A stretch of 64,000 nucleotides of DNA from Talinum fruticosum. Taxonomy: Eukaryota > Streptophyta > Magnoliopsida > Caryophyllales > Talinaceae. Both the position numbers and the translations under genes were made by a program. Below the pieces are notes generated by a model that saw only the letters and a list, made by a program, of their open reading frames with translations, was not told the origin of the DNA and searched no databases. Positions within the stretch are counted from its first letter, which is position 1. Each line of letters starts with the position of its first letter. Of this stretch, positions 1-10,875 are shown piece after piece. The stretch covers positions 2,469,501-2,533,500 of the forward strand of contig JAITYX010000063.1 of the NCBI GenBank assembly GCA_021018815.1, given 5' to 3'.

Positions 1-248
1 CTTCATTTCAACTTAAACACTTATCTGACACCCTATGCTCTGACATGGCTATGGACACCAACATGCAATGTTCAAGAATGTTGGTTTCATAGTGTGTAAG
101 TCGGTAGTTTATTTCCCATCTGAATGCTGATATGAGGTTCCTGATTTATTTCCCATCTAAGTTCTGACATGAGGTTCCTGATTTATTCCAGCATCTTAAA
201 CTGAAACGAAATCTGCGATGGGGTCAATCATGGTATAACCTAAAAACT
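1..248. repeat. Intergenic DNA with a 37 bp tandem duplication
   Basis: No gene is visible. Positions 108-143 and 145-181 are near copies of each other; both contain TTTATTTCCCATCT followed by ATGAGGTTCCTGA. This is a small local duplication just outside the larger tandem array that starts at 249. Confidence 0.6.
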
Positions 249-1135
249 GTGTAAAACATAACTAAAAACTATCTAAAATATTACATACCAATAAATTGAA
301 AAAATTTCTGAAAAATTAAAAATTCTGCTGAAAACTAGGAATTCAATATGCTGAAATTAAAACCCTTGCTTTGGCTACTCTTTCTTCCATGTTATAACCT
401 TCCTAACTTCATTTTAGGCGTGTCCATAGCCCTGGCTGCTCCAAAATAAACTTCCTTCAACTTTTACTTACATGTCTTGCTAGCAATTGTACTTGTTCTC
501 GCCTAAACTGAACTTGCTAGCAACTGCACTTGTTCAGTGAAGTGAACTGGAGGGCATATCCATCAAAATATGTGTAAAACATAACTAAAAACTATCTAAA
601 ATATTATACACCAATAAATTGAAACAATGTCTGAAAAGTAAAAATTCTGCTGAAAACTCAGGAACTCAATATGCTGAAATTGAAACCCTTGCTTTGGTTA
701 CTCTTTCTTCCATTGTATAACCTTTCTAACTTCATTTTAGGCGTGTCCATAGCCCCGGCTGCTCCAAAATGAACTTCCTTCAACTTTTAAGCACATCTCG
801 CAATTGCACTTGTTCTGGCCTAGACTGAACTTGCTAGCAATTGCACTTGTTCAGTGAACTGGAGGGCATATCCATCAAAATATGTGTAAAATATAACTAA
901 AAACTACCTAAAATATTACATACCAATAAATGCAAAAATGTCTGGAAAAAAAAAAAGAAAATTCTGCTCAAAACTAGGAACTTAATATGCTGAAATTGGA
1001 ACCTTTACTTTGACTACTCTTTCTTCCATGGTATAACCTTCCTAACTTCATTTTAGGCGTACCCATACCCCGGGCTGCTCAAAAATGAACTTCCTTCAAC
1101 TTTTACGCACATGTCTTACTAGCAACTGCACTTGT
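249..1135. repeat. Three tandem copies of a ~315 bp unit
   Basis: The phrase GTGTAAAACATAACTAAAAA recurs at 249, 572 and (as GTGTAAAATATAAC) 884, giving periods of 323 and 312 bp. Each copy continues through the same landmarks in order: CCAATAAATTG, an ATATGCTGAAATT block, a CTACTCTTTCTTCCAT block, TTTTAGGCGT(G/A), CTTCCTTCAACTTTTA and GCACTTGTTC. Copies differ by scattered substitutions and small indels, so the array is old. No open reading frame or recognisable RNA box motif runs through the unit. It could be an intronic or transposon-internal satellite. Confidence 0.85.
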
Positions 1136-1813
1136 CAAGAGCAAGATAGCCAGTAGGCTGCTGAAACTTAAATGCTTTTTTTTTTTGCCTTTTTTTGGCT
1201 GACAGTTCTTCTCTCTGTGGCAGAACATATCTGCTAGAAATTCCTCCATGGAGGAAAAATAGGTAAAAGTTTCTGTCTTACTGCAAGATAGCCGTTGAGC
1301 TTGCTGGATTTTTCTAATTTTTATTTTTTTTAGGAGAGGTTGTGTTAGCTTGCTAGGAGTTCGTGTTGTTGATCTTGAGTATCTGACTACTTTTTGAATA
1401 GCCCCTCCTAGACTAATGAAGAAGAGACAGCTATAGACAAGGGCAATAAGAAAACACAGGTCTGTGAAGAGTAGCTGACTACCTTCCTAACTTAAAGAAG
1501 TGCAAGTTGTTTTTTGCGCAACAGGATAGCAATTTCAGATTGCTGGAAGCAACTTGGTGGCAGCATTTGCCTCAAGCTGGAATTTTGTTTTTTGTTCTTC
1601 GTTGACAATGCATACGTTTCTTTTAGGAACCGAAAGGTACTATGCACACCACAAAAGAAACTGTGCACTTATTGCAATAGAAGTATCAAGAGGAGTTCAG
1701 CCATCTAGGTAACATGTGCTTCAATTTGTTGCTTCTATAAGTGAAATATATCCTATATAGGGTACACAATACACTTGATGAACCACTATGTCCCTCTAGG
1801 TAAGCACTTTCAG
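1136..1813. other. Unassigned region before the kinesin-like exon scrap
   Basis: AT-rich DNA with poly-T tracts near 1170-1190 and 1320. No convincing coding region. If the exon at 1814-1893 is a captured or decayed kinesin gene piece, upstream exons might lie here, but none is recognisable by eye. Confidence 0.4.
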
Positions 1814-1893
1814 ACTCTTGCACATGCTGCCTCTGGATACAAGAAAGTTCTTGAAGAAACGCAAGTTGTATAATCAAGTGCAAGACTTAAAAG
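1814..1893 (+). pseudogene. Kinesin-14-like exon fragment
   Basis: The segment is bounded by an acceptor-like CACTTTCAG and a strong donor GTAAGTG. It reads LAHAASGYKKVLEE in one frame and, after a two-base slip at about 1858-1860, RKLYNQVQDLK in another. That joined order matches the conserved stretch just before the motor domain of plant kinesin-14 proteins (AASGY..VLEENRKLYNQVQDLKG), known from the family; the exon boundary after DLK is also plausible. No motor-domain exon (GNIRVYCRVRP-type) follows in the window. It is therefore an isolated, frameshifted scrap: a decayed gene end or a fragment carried by a mobile element. The identity rests on about 25 residues. Confidence 0.6.
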
Positions 1894-2045
1894 GTAAGTG
1901 AATGCCAAGGAAACCATAAAAATACACTAAATACTATGCTGAACCTAAGATCACAGATGGTGTGGGCAAGCAGTTTAAGAATGCGGAGGTTTGGATGTTC
2001 TATGATCAATCAAACTCACCAGATTGCACCAATAGCCTCACAAAT

Positions 2046-2116
2046 AGCCCATATGGGATTCGAACCCATATCTCTGTGTACAATTACACGTTGCTCTATC
2101 TTTGAGCTAATAGGCT
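2046..2116 (-). tRNA. tRNA-like sequence, anticodon arm degenerate
   Basis: Read on the - strand the 71 nt fold as a tRNA. The acceptor stem AGCCTAT pairs fully with ATGGGCT (one G-U), the D stem is GCTC/GAGC, and the T arm is ATGGG-TTCGAAT-CCCAT with a canonical loop. The distances between arms are right for a tRNA. The anticodon arm is abnormal: GTGTAATTGTACAC can pair only with a loop too short for a normal anticodon, and U33 is not in place, so no amino acid can be assigned. Probably a tRNA pseudogene or tRNA-derived element; an organelle-derived origin is possible. Confidence 0.45.
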
Positions 2117-2777
2117 AGAAAAAAAAAGGATTGGAACACAGAGAACAGAAACACGCTCGTTACCTCAATGCCTATGGCACACCCAAAATCAGCTTGTAGA
2201 CTATGCCAATGCTAGAAAGTTGTACATTAACTCAAAGGGAAATTTAAGGTGAAATACACATCATTTCACAAGGGAACTATCTACTCAACAACTGTGACTT
2301 CTTTGCTTCCTCAGTGAGATTGATTAACCTAGGTAGATTCTGAAGGCATTAACAAAATGGCAACATTAAAAGTAAAACTTGCTGCATCCATGACGAACAC
2401 ACATTACAATTGCTCCGAAATTTTCAGTGGGGACTCCAAACACACAATTCAAAATGAACCACAAGCGACTGAAGCTTTGAACAAGCCTTTCCGGTAGGCA
2501 TATACAGATGACTGAACCCAAATCAAAGCAAAATTTAACAGATAATCTACAAAACGCCAGCATTTTTCAGAATTCTTCCATCCCCGTAAATAATTCCATG
2601 AATTCAATAAGATTTGCAATTTTAAAAAATGGATGAGCCCACACAAACAGCAAATCAATTCAAACAAGAAGGTAAACCATCGAGATCAGGGATACTTAAA
2701 TAAGCTTAAACTTTCAAATCATTGGATCACCAATTCGTCAATCACCCTCAAGAATCACACAAAGTGAAAAAAATTAC
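2117..2777. other. Unassigned AT-rich region
   Basis: No supported gene. If the GA-rich block at 2778-3150 is the first exon of a leftward transcript, this stretch would be its first intron and downstream exons, but no coding exon is recognised. Confidence 0.4.
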
Positions 2778-3150
2778 CTGAGAATCAGACTCGCCAGGGG
2801 GAGATATTCTGGTCGCATTCGGGATTCGGTTAGAGGTTAAATCGAGAGATGGAGTGCAAGAGAATGAGAGATAGAGAGGGAATCGTGAGACAGAGGTCGA
2901 GAGCGAGCCCCGTGCTTCTCAGTTAGGGTTTAGAGACAGGACTGACGAGAGAAAGAGAGCAGCAGCAGCAGGGATAAACAGCAGAGAGAGACAACGGACC
3001 AGGCCGACGAGAGAGAGACGATGGACAGGACGCCGGCGGGAGGACTGGCCGGCAGACAAGAGAGTGAGAAGAGGCGATGAACAGAGGTTATAAACAACAG
3101 AGAAGAAATGAGGGGGTGGAGGGGCTCGACACCTTCCAACCATTTTTGTG
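2778..3150 (-). promoter_or_regulatory. Possible 5' exon/promoter of a leftward transcript, with telo-box
   Basis: Read on the - strand this block is strongly CT-rich, like many plant 5' leaders. It holds a telo-box (AAACCCTAA, + strand 2923-2933) and ends at a consensus donor CTCAG|GTAATT at 2777/2776. Telo-boxes are common near the start of plant ribosomal and translation-related genes and of snoRNA host genes. No downstream coding exon was found, so this is an orphan leader or one left after transposon activity. Overlapping short ORFs here are products of the CT-rich composition. Confidence 0.35.
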
Positions 3151-3536
3151 ATTTTTTTAAATTAAAAATGCTTCTTATAATATTCATGTAAGTTGTATGT
3201 ATGTTTTTAGAGTTACGAAGTATGCATAATCGATTATATTTTTTATATTAATAATTCAAAGATTATTTTTTATACTAATAATTTTAATACCTTCTTTTTC
3301 AAGTAGAGGTAACAATTAATATATCATTAACTGACTCATCATCAATAAAAGTAAATACAACTTTAACAGTTTCTTGAGATTGTTTTTCAATTTTCTCTTT
3401 TCCCTCCTTTTTCAACTTAATTTTAGTTTGTAACACTCAATACATCATGCCCTTTTCTCTTACATTACTTGCATTTATTGTTGGAATTATAATATTTAAA
3501 CTTGGAACTCCCCTTCCTTCTTTAACATATAAGCCT

Positions 3537-4120
3537 TTAACTTTTCCGAACGCACTTCAAGATAAAATTTTTCTTAGACAATAGATTTGCCTTAACATCC
3601 TCAAAAAATATAATATCAGTATTACTATATAACAGGATTTCTTTAAAGTGCCTATAGGTAAGGGGCGAAGAGACAATCAACAATATTACCTTATCTTCAT
3701 CATTAATATCAACTTTCATATTTTTCGGATCAATAATAGAATTAAACTCATCAAGATGAGTTTGAATAGGAGTACGTTCACCCATCCGGAATATGTACAA
3801 GCATTCTTTGAGATGGATTTTGTTAGCGAGACTTTTGGTCATATATTGTTCCTCCAATTTTAGCCAGAGATCCGCATTAGTTTCAGCTTTGATAACCTCA
3901 CGTAGAACCGAAGGTGTGAAACATAGTTGAATTGATGACAATGTCCTGTCATCAAATTATTCCCCTTGTTCATCAGCCATGGAAGCAAGTTTTTAGCTTT
4001 TCTAGCCGAAACCTTCTTTAAACCATTTACATTAAGAAAGACCCTCATTTGGACTTTTCGGATAGAGAAATTGATCTTACCATCAAATTTATCGGTGTCG
4101 AATTTAGTAGAAGTAGACAT
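3537..4120 (-). pseudogene. Copia-type gag remnant (frameshifted)
   Basis: Two - strand ORFs make one gag. The first, starting at 4120, has the Copia gag N-terminus pattern (STSTKFDTDKFDGKINFS..KVQMRVFL). The second, ending at 3537, has the UBN2-type gag core: LWLKLEEQYMTKSLANKI, a long helix region around LDEFNSIID, and DEDKVILLIVSSPLTYRHF. A frameshift near 3940 separates them. No zinc knuckle, integrase or reverse transcriptase follows, so the element is truncated. The flanking DNA to about 4750 has LTR-like phrases (for example GATTTACGTGGAAAACC near 4270), but no LTR pair can be closed. Confidence 0.75.
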
Positions 4121-5094
4121 CCTAAAATCATATCTTAACCTAGGGTTCTAATATAACTTATTAGGAAATAAAACTAACTAATTTACAGCAAAAATAAATT
4201 AAATGGGGTGTGAAAATATCAAGAAATTAGAAGTAAGAACAATAAACAAATTGATAAACAGAAAGACAATAGATTTACGTGGAAAACCTAATTTGGAAAA
4301 ATCATGGACGGTGAAGAGCAAAATAATCCACTAATATGACGAGTATGTGGAATAGGGAGAATGATTAGCTCTCATATAGCTTGACTAATTAGGTTAAAAA
4401 CCACAACCTAATATATAATAGAACCCTAATACAACTCTCTTAGGAGGGTAGAAGTTAATTAAGTCAAAATGACCTAAATAAAACAAACACAACTGCTACA
4501 ACACGGAAAACACAAAAGTGCCAAAAATAGGAAGGGCACTACCGTGCCAAACCTAGTATGGTCATGCCAGGTTGGCACAATCGTGCCATGCTTATGTTTC
4601 GTTGCTTTCTATTGTCCCGGATTTCGACCTCCGCGGGGTACAAGCCTTACTCGTGAGAAGTCTACAAGCTTGAGTTGAGCAATGCCTTGGTCATTGATAG
4701 GGTTTTGGGCCACACCCAACAAGTTCTTCTAAGGACTTGTAAATACCAAGTAATTTTTATGGACATCCACATTAAAAATTTTAAAATATTTTTCTATATA
4801 ATTTTAAACAATTTTTCAAACTAACAATTGTCCGGAACACCGATCACCTCAACCTAAATTCATCCTCGAAAATGTGGATGATCTCCCTCAACCCCCTCCC
4901 CCACCCGACTCCCGAAACAAATAAAAAAGGGTTTATACTACAATCCAGAGATATAAACATTTGGGGAGAATTCCTATCATTTATGCATTGATCATACATG
5001 TTGGTAACTTATATATGCATTAATAAGACATTCTAGTTTCTACTTACGATCCAAAAATGTGTTTTATTTTTTATTTTAGCAGAGTCATGTGTAA
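4121..5094. other. Leader/LTR-like DNA of the Copia remnant, then intergenic
   Basis: No gene. The part to about 4750 is probably untranslated leader and LTR of the gag remnant at 3537-4120. Beyond that the DNA is AT-rich with nothing recognisable. Confidence 0.35.
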
Positions 5095-5535
5095 ATTTTT
5101 GTTAGACAAAACAAATGAAATCGCGGTACTTTTTGTGAGGCCTTAGATCCCAAAATAATAATTGAAGGGACGTTTGCCTAATAAGCTCTTACATCACCAA
5201 TTGAATTTATTAACCAAAATCAAAAGATTTGGGGGTAAAGGTATCAGGATGGTATGTTGGTGCTACTTGTTGATGATGTAAATCTTCTACTAATCAAATC
5301 AAAGATAAAACTCACGTGTAAGGTTTTATTAGAAAAAACAAAGTCATGGTATCATGTTTTTATCAGGCCTTAGATTGAAGGCAATAACTAAAAAGATGTT
5401 GCCTAATAGGCTACCACGTCACCATTTGAGTTTATTGGCTAAAATCAAAACATTTAGATTTGGGGCGTAAACGTATCGGGACCTAATTGATCGTTAGTGA
5501 TGACATTCTTCTACTAATCAAATCGAAAATAAAAA
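5095..5535. repeat. Two degenerate direct copies of a ~220 bp unit
   Basis: Copy 1 (about 5095-5312) and copy 2 (about 5320-5535) share landmarks in the same order: AGGCCTTAGAT, a TTGCCTAATA(A/G)GCT block, a CACCA-TTGA-TTTATT block, CCAAAATCAAAA, then TTCTACTAATCAAATC. Divergence is substantial, so the duplication is old. It is non-coding. Confidence 0.7.
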
Positions 5536-6051
5536 TAAGTTTACACTACTTAATACCAATAAGTAATAGATTACTAACTAAAATACAAAAGATTATAAAA
5601 AAAATGAGAAAAAGAAAGAAAGAAAGAAAGAAAGGAATTCCCTCTTATAACAGGCAGAATTCTAAATTGATTAATCAAAAATTACATTCCCAGGAAAAAC
5701 AATACAAGACCAGTGGGTCACTTGCTATTATGATTCACTGCTCTTCTGAAGCTTCTTGGATCTCCCCCTCCCCCTTTTTTTTTTTTTGTGATTGGTACAT
5801 CTTGGTTGTGTTGGTTTTTGGTCCCAACCATTTTCTTGGTATTGGGAGTTTGTTTCTTTCAACTTTCCTTTTTTTTTTTTTTTCTTATGCTACTTATGCC
5901 TGCACTGTTGTGTATCATAATGGTTCTTTCAGTGGGTTGTTTTAAGGTGAGTGTTATTTATTCATTCTTCTTGGCATCATCACCTTGTCTCTATATTTCA
6001 AGGCGTACTTCCAATCCTCCCCGTTTGACTAAGAGCTGGTAGTTGTTTACG
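5536..6051. other. Low-complexity intergenic DNA, (GAAA)n
   Basis: Contains a (GAAA)n run near 5611-5634 and pyrimidine-rich tracts around 5760-5885. The ORFs spanning it are composed of low-complexity residues and have no domain features. No gene is supported. Confidence 0.6.
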
Positions 6052-6830
6052 TTACTGTTTGAATTAATTATTTTTGGAAAAAGTATTTGGTAAAATTAGT
6101 TATTTCTATAATAGATAATTGGTAAAGTTCCATTTATGTCCTTATGTCTAAAGTATTTCTTAATTGAATATGATTCTTTTATGCATTAGTGATATTATTT
6201 TCTTCTAAAAAAATTAAATTTGTGTCATATATTTAAATTAACTTCACCAATAGAATCTTACTTTTTAATTTTTTTCACATAATTTATACATTATTTATCT
6301 TATTTTCTTTTCAAAGTGTATACATGTTTGTTGGATATGTTCTCTTTTTGGTTATAAATTAAAATTGATATCAATTTCAAATATTTTATCTTCACTAGAT
6401 AGAATTTTTTTAAAAAAATATTATAACTAATTTGCATCAATTCAAAGCTTATTGTCTAAAGTTCAAACAACAAAGAAGCAAATAATCAAAAGCTTGGGAT
6501 ATGGGAGGCTATGGGATGTGGGGCCGTCAAAGCTTTTCCTCAAGAAATGAATTTGGCTACAAGGATTCATGGCAAGGCTTGTAATTTTCACCAATATTTG
6601 GGATAATTAGTAATTTTTATGAAAAACTCTCCCAAAAGACTATTCCCAATAGTTGTTTGAGAAAGAATTGTTTGGATTCAAACAGTTCTTTTAAACAATT
6701 CTCTACCGAACATCATTTTAGCTATTTTGACCTAGTCAAAATAGCCAAACCCTCTCAAACAGCTTAACTTTTGCAAAACAACTAACTTTTGCCAAATAAT
6801 CGTTGCAATCAAACATGCTCGTTGTCGTTG
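6052..6830. mobile_element. Probable non-autonomous TIR element (MITE)
   Basis: The left end reads GTTTGAATTAATTATTTTTGG...TTTGGTAAAATTAGTTATT. The reverse complement of the right end reads GTTTGATTGCAACGATTATTTGGCAAAAGTTAGTTGTTT. The two ends are similar but diverged inverted repeats, and the TTTGGTAAAATTAGTTRTTT phrase recurs at the Harbinger-type ends near 19890 and 59115. A perfect 11 bp palindrome, GCTATTTTGAC/GTCAAAATAGC, lies near 6720-6746. No coding capacity. Boundaries are approximate. Confidence 0.4.
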
Positions 6831-7399
6831 TATTGTTCTTGTTATTATTTGTTTTTTTGCTTGTTTTAGTTGCGTGTTTTTCTATTATGATTCGATTTTG
6901 TATATGTGTGGGTCAACTTTGGTCTTACTGCTTCGGGATTTCCCTTTTAAGTTGATTGATTTTCCGGATTACATTAATCTCAATCAGTGGATTAATATTT
7001 TTTCCTCATTCTTCTGTTATGGTGTTGGCTAATGCTTGCGGTCTTTAAATGTTCTTCTTGGTTATTATCTTTGGTTTTTTATTGAGGAAAATGTAATCAA
7101 ACCTTTGGTTTGGTTGTCAAGGCTTATTGCTAAAACAATCACTTGTGGTTTTGATACACTAAAACTTCTGGTCTATTCTCCTTTTGTTATATATTCAGGA
7201 ATTTATTTCATTACTGTGATAACAATTACCGATGTTTGTTGTCATATTGTACATAAATTTATTTTGCGGTCGGTCTATTTCCATGGACGGGGTAATTTGG
7301 AGAATCGTTATTAATGATAATTGTCACTCGGAATGACCAAGGTGCGAAAGCGATCAACTTAAAGAAAAACAGGATTAATTTTAAGCCATAAATTTAATA
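6831..7399. other. Unassigned, ORF 7036-7314 not recognised
   Basis: A 92-codon ORF on the + strand (from 7036) is hydrophobic and lacks family motifs. It lies just upstream of the LINE piece at 7400 and could be decayed LINE endonuclease or flanking DNA. Nothing else is visible. Confidence 0.35.
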
Positions 7400-8729
7400 T
7401 TGTTTTTAATTGAAATTATGACAAATGCAATTCATATGGAGAAGATCATCTCCACTCCAGCTATGACCATTTTGACCATGTTTTGCCATATAACCACAGT
7501 GGAGACATTTGGGTTTTATGAAATAATATTAATAGTACAACTAACATTCTTGTCAAGGAAACAAGAGCTATACATCTCCATGTCTATGATAAAACTAATC
7601 AGAAAGAAAGCATTATTTCACGAGTTTATGGTCCGACCCTAGAGATTCATAAGCAACCATTTTGGAACCATTTGTATGAATTAAAGATGAGTCGGTAATA
7701 TGGATTGATATACTACTCAAATTAAAAAAAAATAAAATTGTGGCTGACTTTTCGAGTAGATTAAAATCCCAGAGAGAAAATGATAGACCTTCTTTATGCA
7801 CTAATATGCTTTTGATGATTTCCAATGATGAGGATAATCATCTCATTGTAGCAGTGTCTCCATTTGAAGTTAAGATTGTCATTTTTCGAATGGATCCTTC
7901 TAAGGCTATTGGGTTGGACGGCAGTGAGGCACGGTTTTTTTTTTTTTTTTCCAATAACGTTGGGATGTAATTGGAGAGGACATTAAAAAATGTATTATCA
8001 AGTTCTATCATAGTGGAAAGTTATTCAAAGAAGTCAACTATACTATTACTGCCTTAATCCTAAAGTTGATAGTCTGTCAACAGCTGCACAATTGAGGCCT
8101 ATTAATTTTTCCAACAACTTTTACAAAATTATATTGAAAATTCTTGTTATTAGAATGAAGCTAGTTTTATAAAGGATAGTTAGCCCCATATCAATGTGCT
8201 TTTGTCTCTATCCAGACATCCATGATAATATCCTTATGGTACATGAATTTATCAATAAGTTTAGAACTATTAAAGGGGAGTAAGCTTATAGGACTTAAAT
8301 TGGAGATGGAAAAATAACATGACATAATAAAGTGGGATTTTATTTTTGCATGTTTGGGTGATGTAGGCTTCCATGAAACTTGGATTAATTGAATACATTA
8401 GCGTATTACTACAATGTTATATTCGATGATCATTAATGAAAAATATAACATTGTAGTAATACACTCACGTATAAGAGGAATTTGTCCACAGAACTCTTTT
8501 TCACCTTATTTATTTATTATTTACATGGATATATTGACATATAGACTTTGTGTTTTTTTAATGCAACCTAAAATAGGTATCGGTAACAAATTTGTCCTCA
8601 GTCATAGAAAATATCATGTTTGTTATTTGCTGACAACAAATTACCTTTTGTAAGGCCGATTATAAACATGATGCAAACTTAGTTATATCCTTTATTATTT
8701 CGCAACCAATTGGGTCAGCTCATTACTTT
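7400..8729 (+). mobile_element. LINE-A piece 1: endonuclease end and reverse transcriptase N-terminal half
   Basis: Decayed L1-type ORF2 on the + strand with many stops and frameshifts. About 7560-7700 reads like the end of the apurinic endonuclease (RVYGPTLEIHKQPFWNHLYEL). From 7850 the RT follows: SPFEVKIVIFRMDPSKAIGLDG (expected KAPGPDG), then LRPINFSNNFYKI, NILMVHEFINKF and an RT core near 8340-8655 (GICPQNSFSPYLFIIYMDILTYRL, then a decayed FADD box, LLTTNYLL). The ORF stops at a Harbinger insertion at 8733 and resumes at about 15413. Confidence 0.75.
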
Positions 8730-8732
8730 TTA

Positions 8733-8915
8733 GGGTTCTGTTCGTTTTAGCGTTTATAAAAGCATTTATAACCGCTAACCACTAATAACCGCTCATAAAC
8801 GCTCATAACCGCTAATAAACGCTATAACGACTCATAGCAGCTCATAACGACTCATAACAGACTAGTTATAATCGCTATAATCGCTATTCACTATAGCGAC
8901 TAATAAACTCATATT
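8733..8915. repeat. Harbinger 1 left TIR and subterminal repeat cluster
   Basis: After the TIR comes a cluster of short repeats built from CGCTCATAA, CGCTAATAA and ACGACTCATAAC. The same motifs fill the right end (14050-14279) and both ends of the neighbouring element at 14306-15409. Clustered subterminal motifs are typical of transposase binding sites; that role is inferred. Confidence 0.7.
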
Positions 8916-9200
8916 ATTATTATTATTGTAATGATTATTATTTATGATAATAATAATTATTATAATTATAATTATTATTATTATTATTATTATTATTATC
9001 ATCATCATTATTATTATTAAGAAAAATATTATTATTATTAGTAATAATAATTATTATTATAATTATTTAATTATATTATTATTATTATCATTATCATTAT
9101 TTAATTATATTATTATCATTATTATTATGATAATGGTACTCATCGTTATCGTTATCGTACTCTTGCAACAATTTGATAATATTTTTGAATAATATTTTTG
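8916..9200. repeat. Interrupted (TTA/ATA)n microsatellite
   Basis: Long runs of ATT/TAA trinucleotides with ATC and GTA variants, starting about 180 bp inside the left end of Harbinger element 1. ORFs of poly-Ile here are artefacts. Confidence 0.9.
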
Positions 9201-9333
9201 TAGCACGCACACATCAATTGACTTGAAAATATTAAAATTAGTAATGAAATTATTTACAAACAAATGACTAACTATTCGGCAACATTTCCTACTACGCCAC
9301 TAATCATATTAACTATTTCATCCCTAAGTGCAT

Positions 9334-10629
9334 TCATTGTTTGTGTGTTATGATGATCATAAAACTGTTGTTCCGACGGTACTTCATATGTGATAGTCGG
9401 CCTATGGCTAAATGGTATCCTTTTTTATGCATGCGGATTAAATTATGCAACGTGCATGTCGCAATTATAATCTTCACTTGACGCTCTCTACTCGTCCGAG
9501 GCATTCCGTGCTTCAAAATTCTCCATCTATTCTTCAACACGGAAAAGCTTCGTTCAATAGTCATACATAACGAGGAGTGTCGATAATTGAACACTTCTTT
9601 GATTCCTTCCGGTGGACCGTATTCTCGAAATTGAGGCACATGGGATCGAACACCTGTTTCCTTATACGGTGCTAAATACTCAACCGTGTTACGATATCCG
9701 GAATCAACCATATAATATTTCCCTAATAAAATAAAAAACATATTATAACTTTTTAAGTGACCAATATGTTCAAATTAAGGAGCGGTAGAAAAATATTCGT
9801 ATGATATTCACCTTCCGGGGATGAGGAAATTTGAATTGTGAATTTATCACACTATGTGTAAGCACTTTCATATCATGTGCACTTCCTTCCCATCCAGCAT
9901 TAACGTAAGTGAACAACATATCAAACGAACATACAGCCAACACATTCCAAGTCTTCTCTCCATGACGGTTTCGAAAAGTATCGGCATCAAGGCCCCCAAC
10001 GATTGCCCGGATAAATGTGCCATCTAAAGCTCCAATTGCATCCTACCGTAAATTTTATGATTGTTAATAAGAAATACAATGTGAATGATAATTGTGAAAA
10101 ATATAAAATTTTAATAACAAAAAATGCAGCATACCTTAAAAAATGGCCAATATAATCATTCGTTTTTGCTTGGGGACTCGGAGTTCGGGGGTACTTCATG
10201 CAACCTTCGATGCGGCCGAATTATATCACCGGACAATTCAACTAAAGCATCCAATACCTTATTATGATATTCACATATGCCCGAAATAGGGTGGTTGAAC
10301 AAACCTTCCACATCCCGGTAACTACCACCCCTAGCCAATATCCACAAACAAATCCCTACTTTTTCGGCAACCTTTATAAAAAATGCTTCTTCAAGTAAAC
10401 GCCTCTCAATCATGATGTTAACAAGTTGTATGAATACCTCTTTGTTTAGACGAAATTGTTGCATAAATTGTCGCTGAGTTGCACGTGACAACATATTAGC
10501 CATTAATTCTTCCCCACTTGCACCACATACTGCCCTTGGTACCTCGGGCATCATCCGCCGGTTCTTTGAATACCGACGTTTTAACTTACGAAGAAGAAGT
10601 ACGTATAGAGCAATATTATCGTCATCCAT
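9334..10629 (-). pseudogene. Harbinger transposase (DDE_Tnp_4), three exons, broken
   Basis: Exon 1 (10629-10135) starts MDDDNIALYV and carries the N-terminal HTH-like region (EEAFFIKVAEKVGICLWILA, SGICEYHNKVLDAL). Donor AAG|GTATGC; acceptor GGTAG|GATGC. Exon 2 (10042-9812) has the first catalytic Asp in DAIGALDGTFI and the second in GWEGSAHDMKVL. Exon 3 (9722-9334) has YYMVDSGYRNTVEYLAPY and the catalytic Glu in MTIERSFSVLKNRWRIL, then ATCTLHNLIR. So the DDE triad is preserved. Breaks: an in-frame TGA near 10156 just before LYWPFFK at the end of exon 1, and one extra A in a CAAATT run late in exon 2 that shifts frame before the FKFPHP stretch. It lies downstream of the Myb-like gene on the same strand. 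The TGA fits a CGA-to-TGA transition. Confidence 0.85.
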
Positions 10630-10875
10630 TCTACATAAAACAAGTACGAAATTCATGAGTACATTAACACAAATAATAAACTCTAAGATAGATATGAAGT
10701 TTTTCAATACACACATAAAGCTAGCTTACACCATGTCCATAATTCATGACAAAAAAAAAAAAAAAAAATAGGACAACTAAACACATCACACATTCAAACA
10801 TAAAACTAACGAAATATCCGAAATTGTTTTCTAACAAGAAAAATGTAAAAGCTCACAAAGACATGAAAGACATAG

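Noticed and set aside
5487..5945. 152-codon ORF
   Set aside because: Spans (GAAA)n and pyrimidine tracts; product is low complexity with no conserved motif.
6720..6746. Perfect 11 bp palindrome as a terminator or regulatory hairpin
   Set aside because: It lies in a MITE-like region where inverted repeats are expected; no transcript is known to end there.
8944..9192. Poly-Ile ORF, and similar ORFs at 13270-13940 and 25144-25344
   Set aside because: They are translations of TTA/AAT microsatellites.
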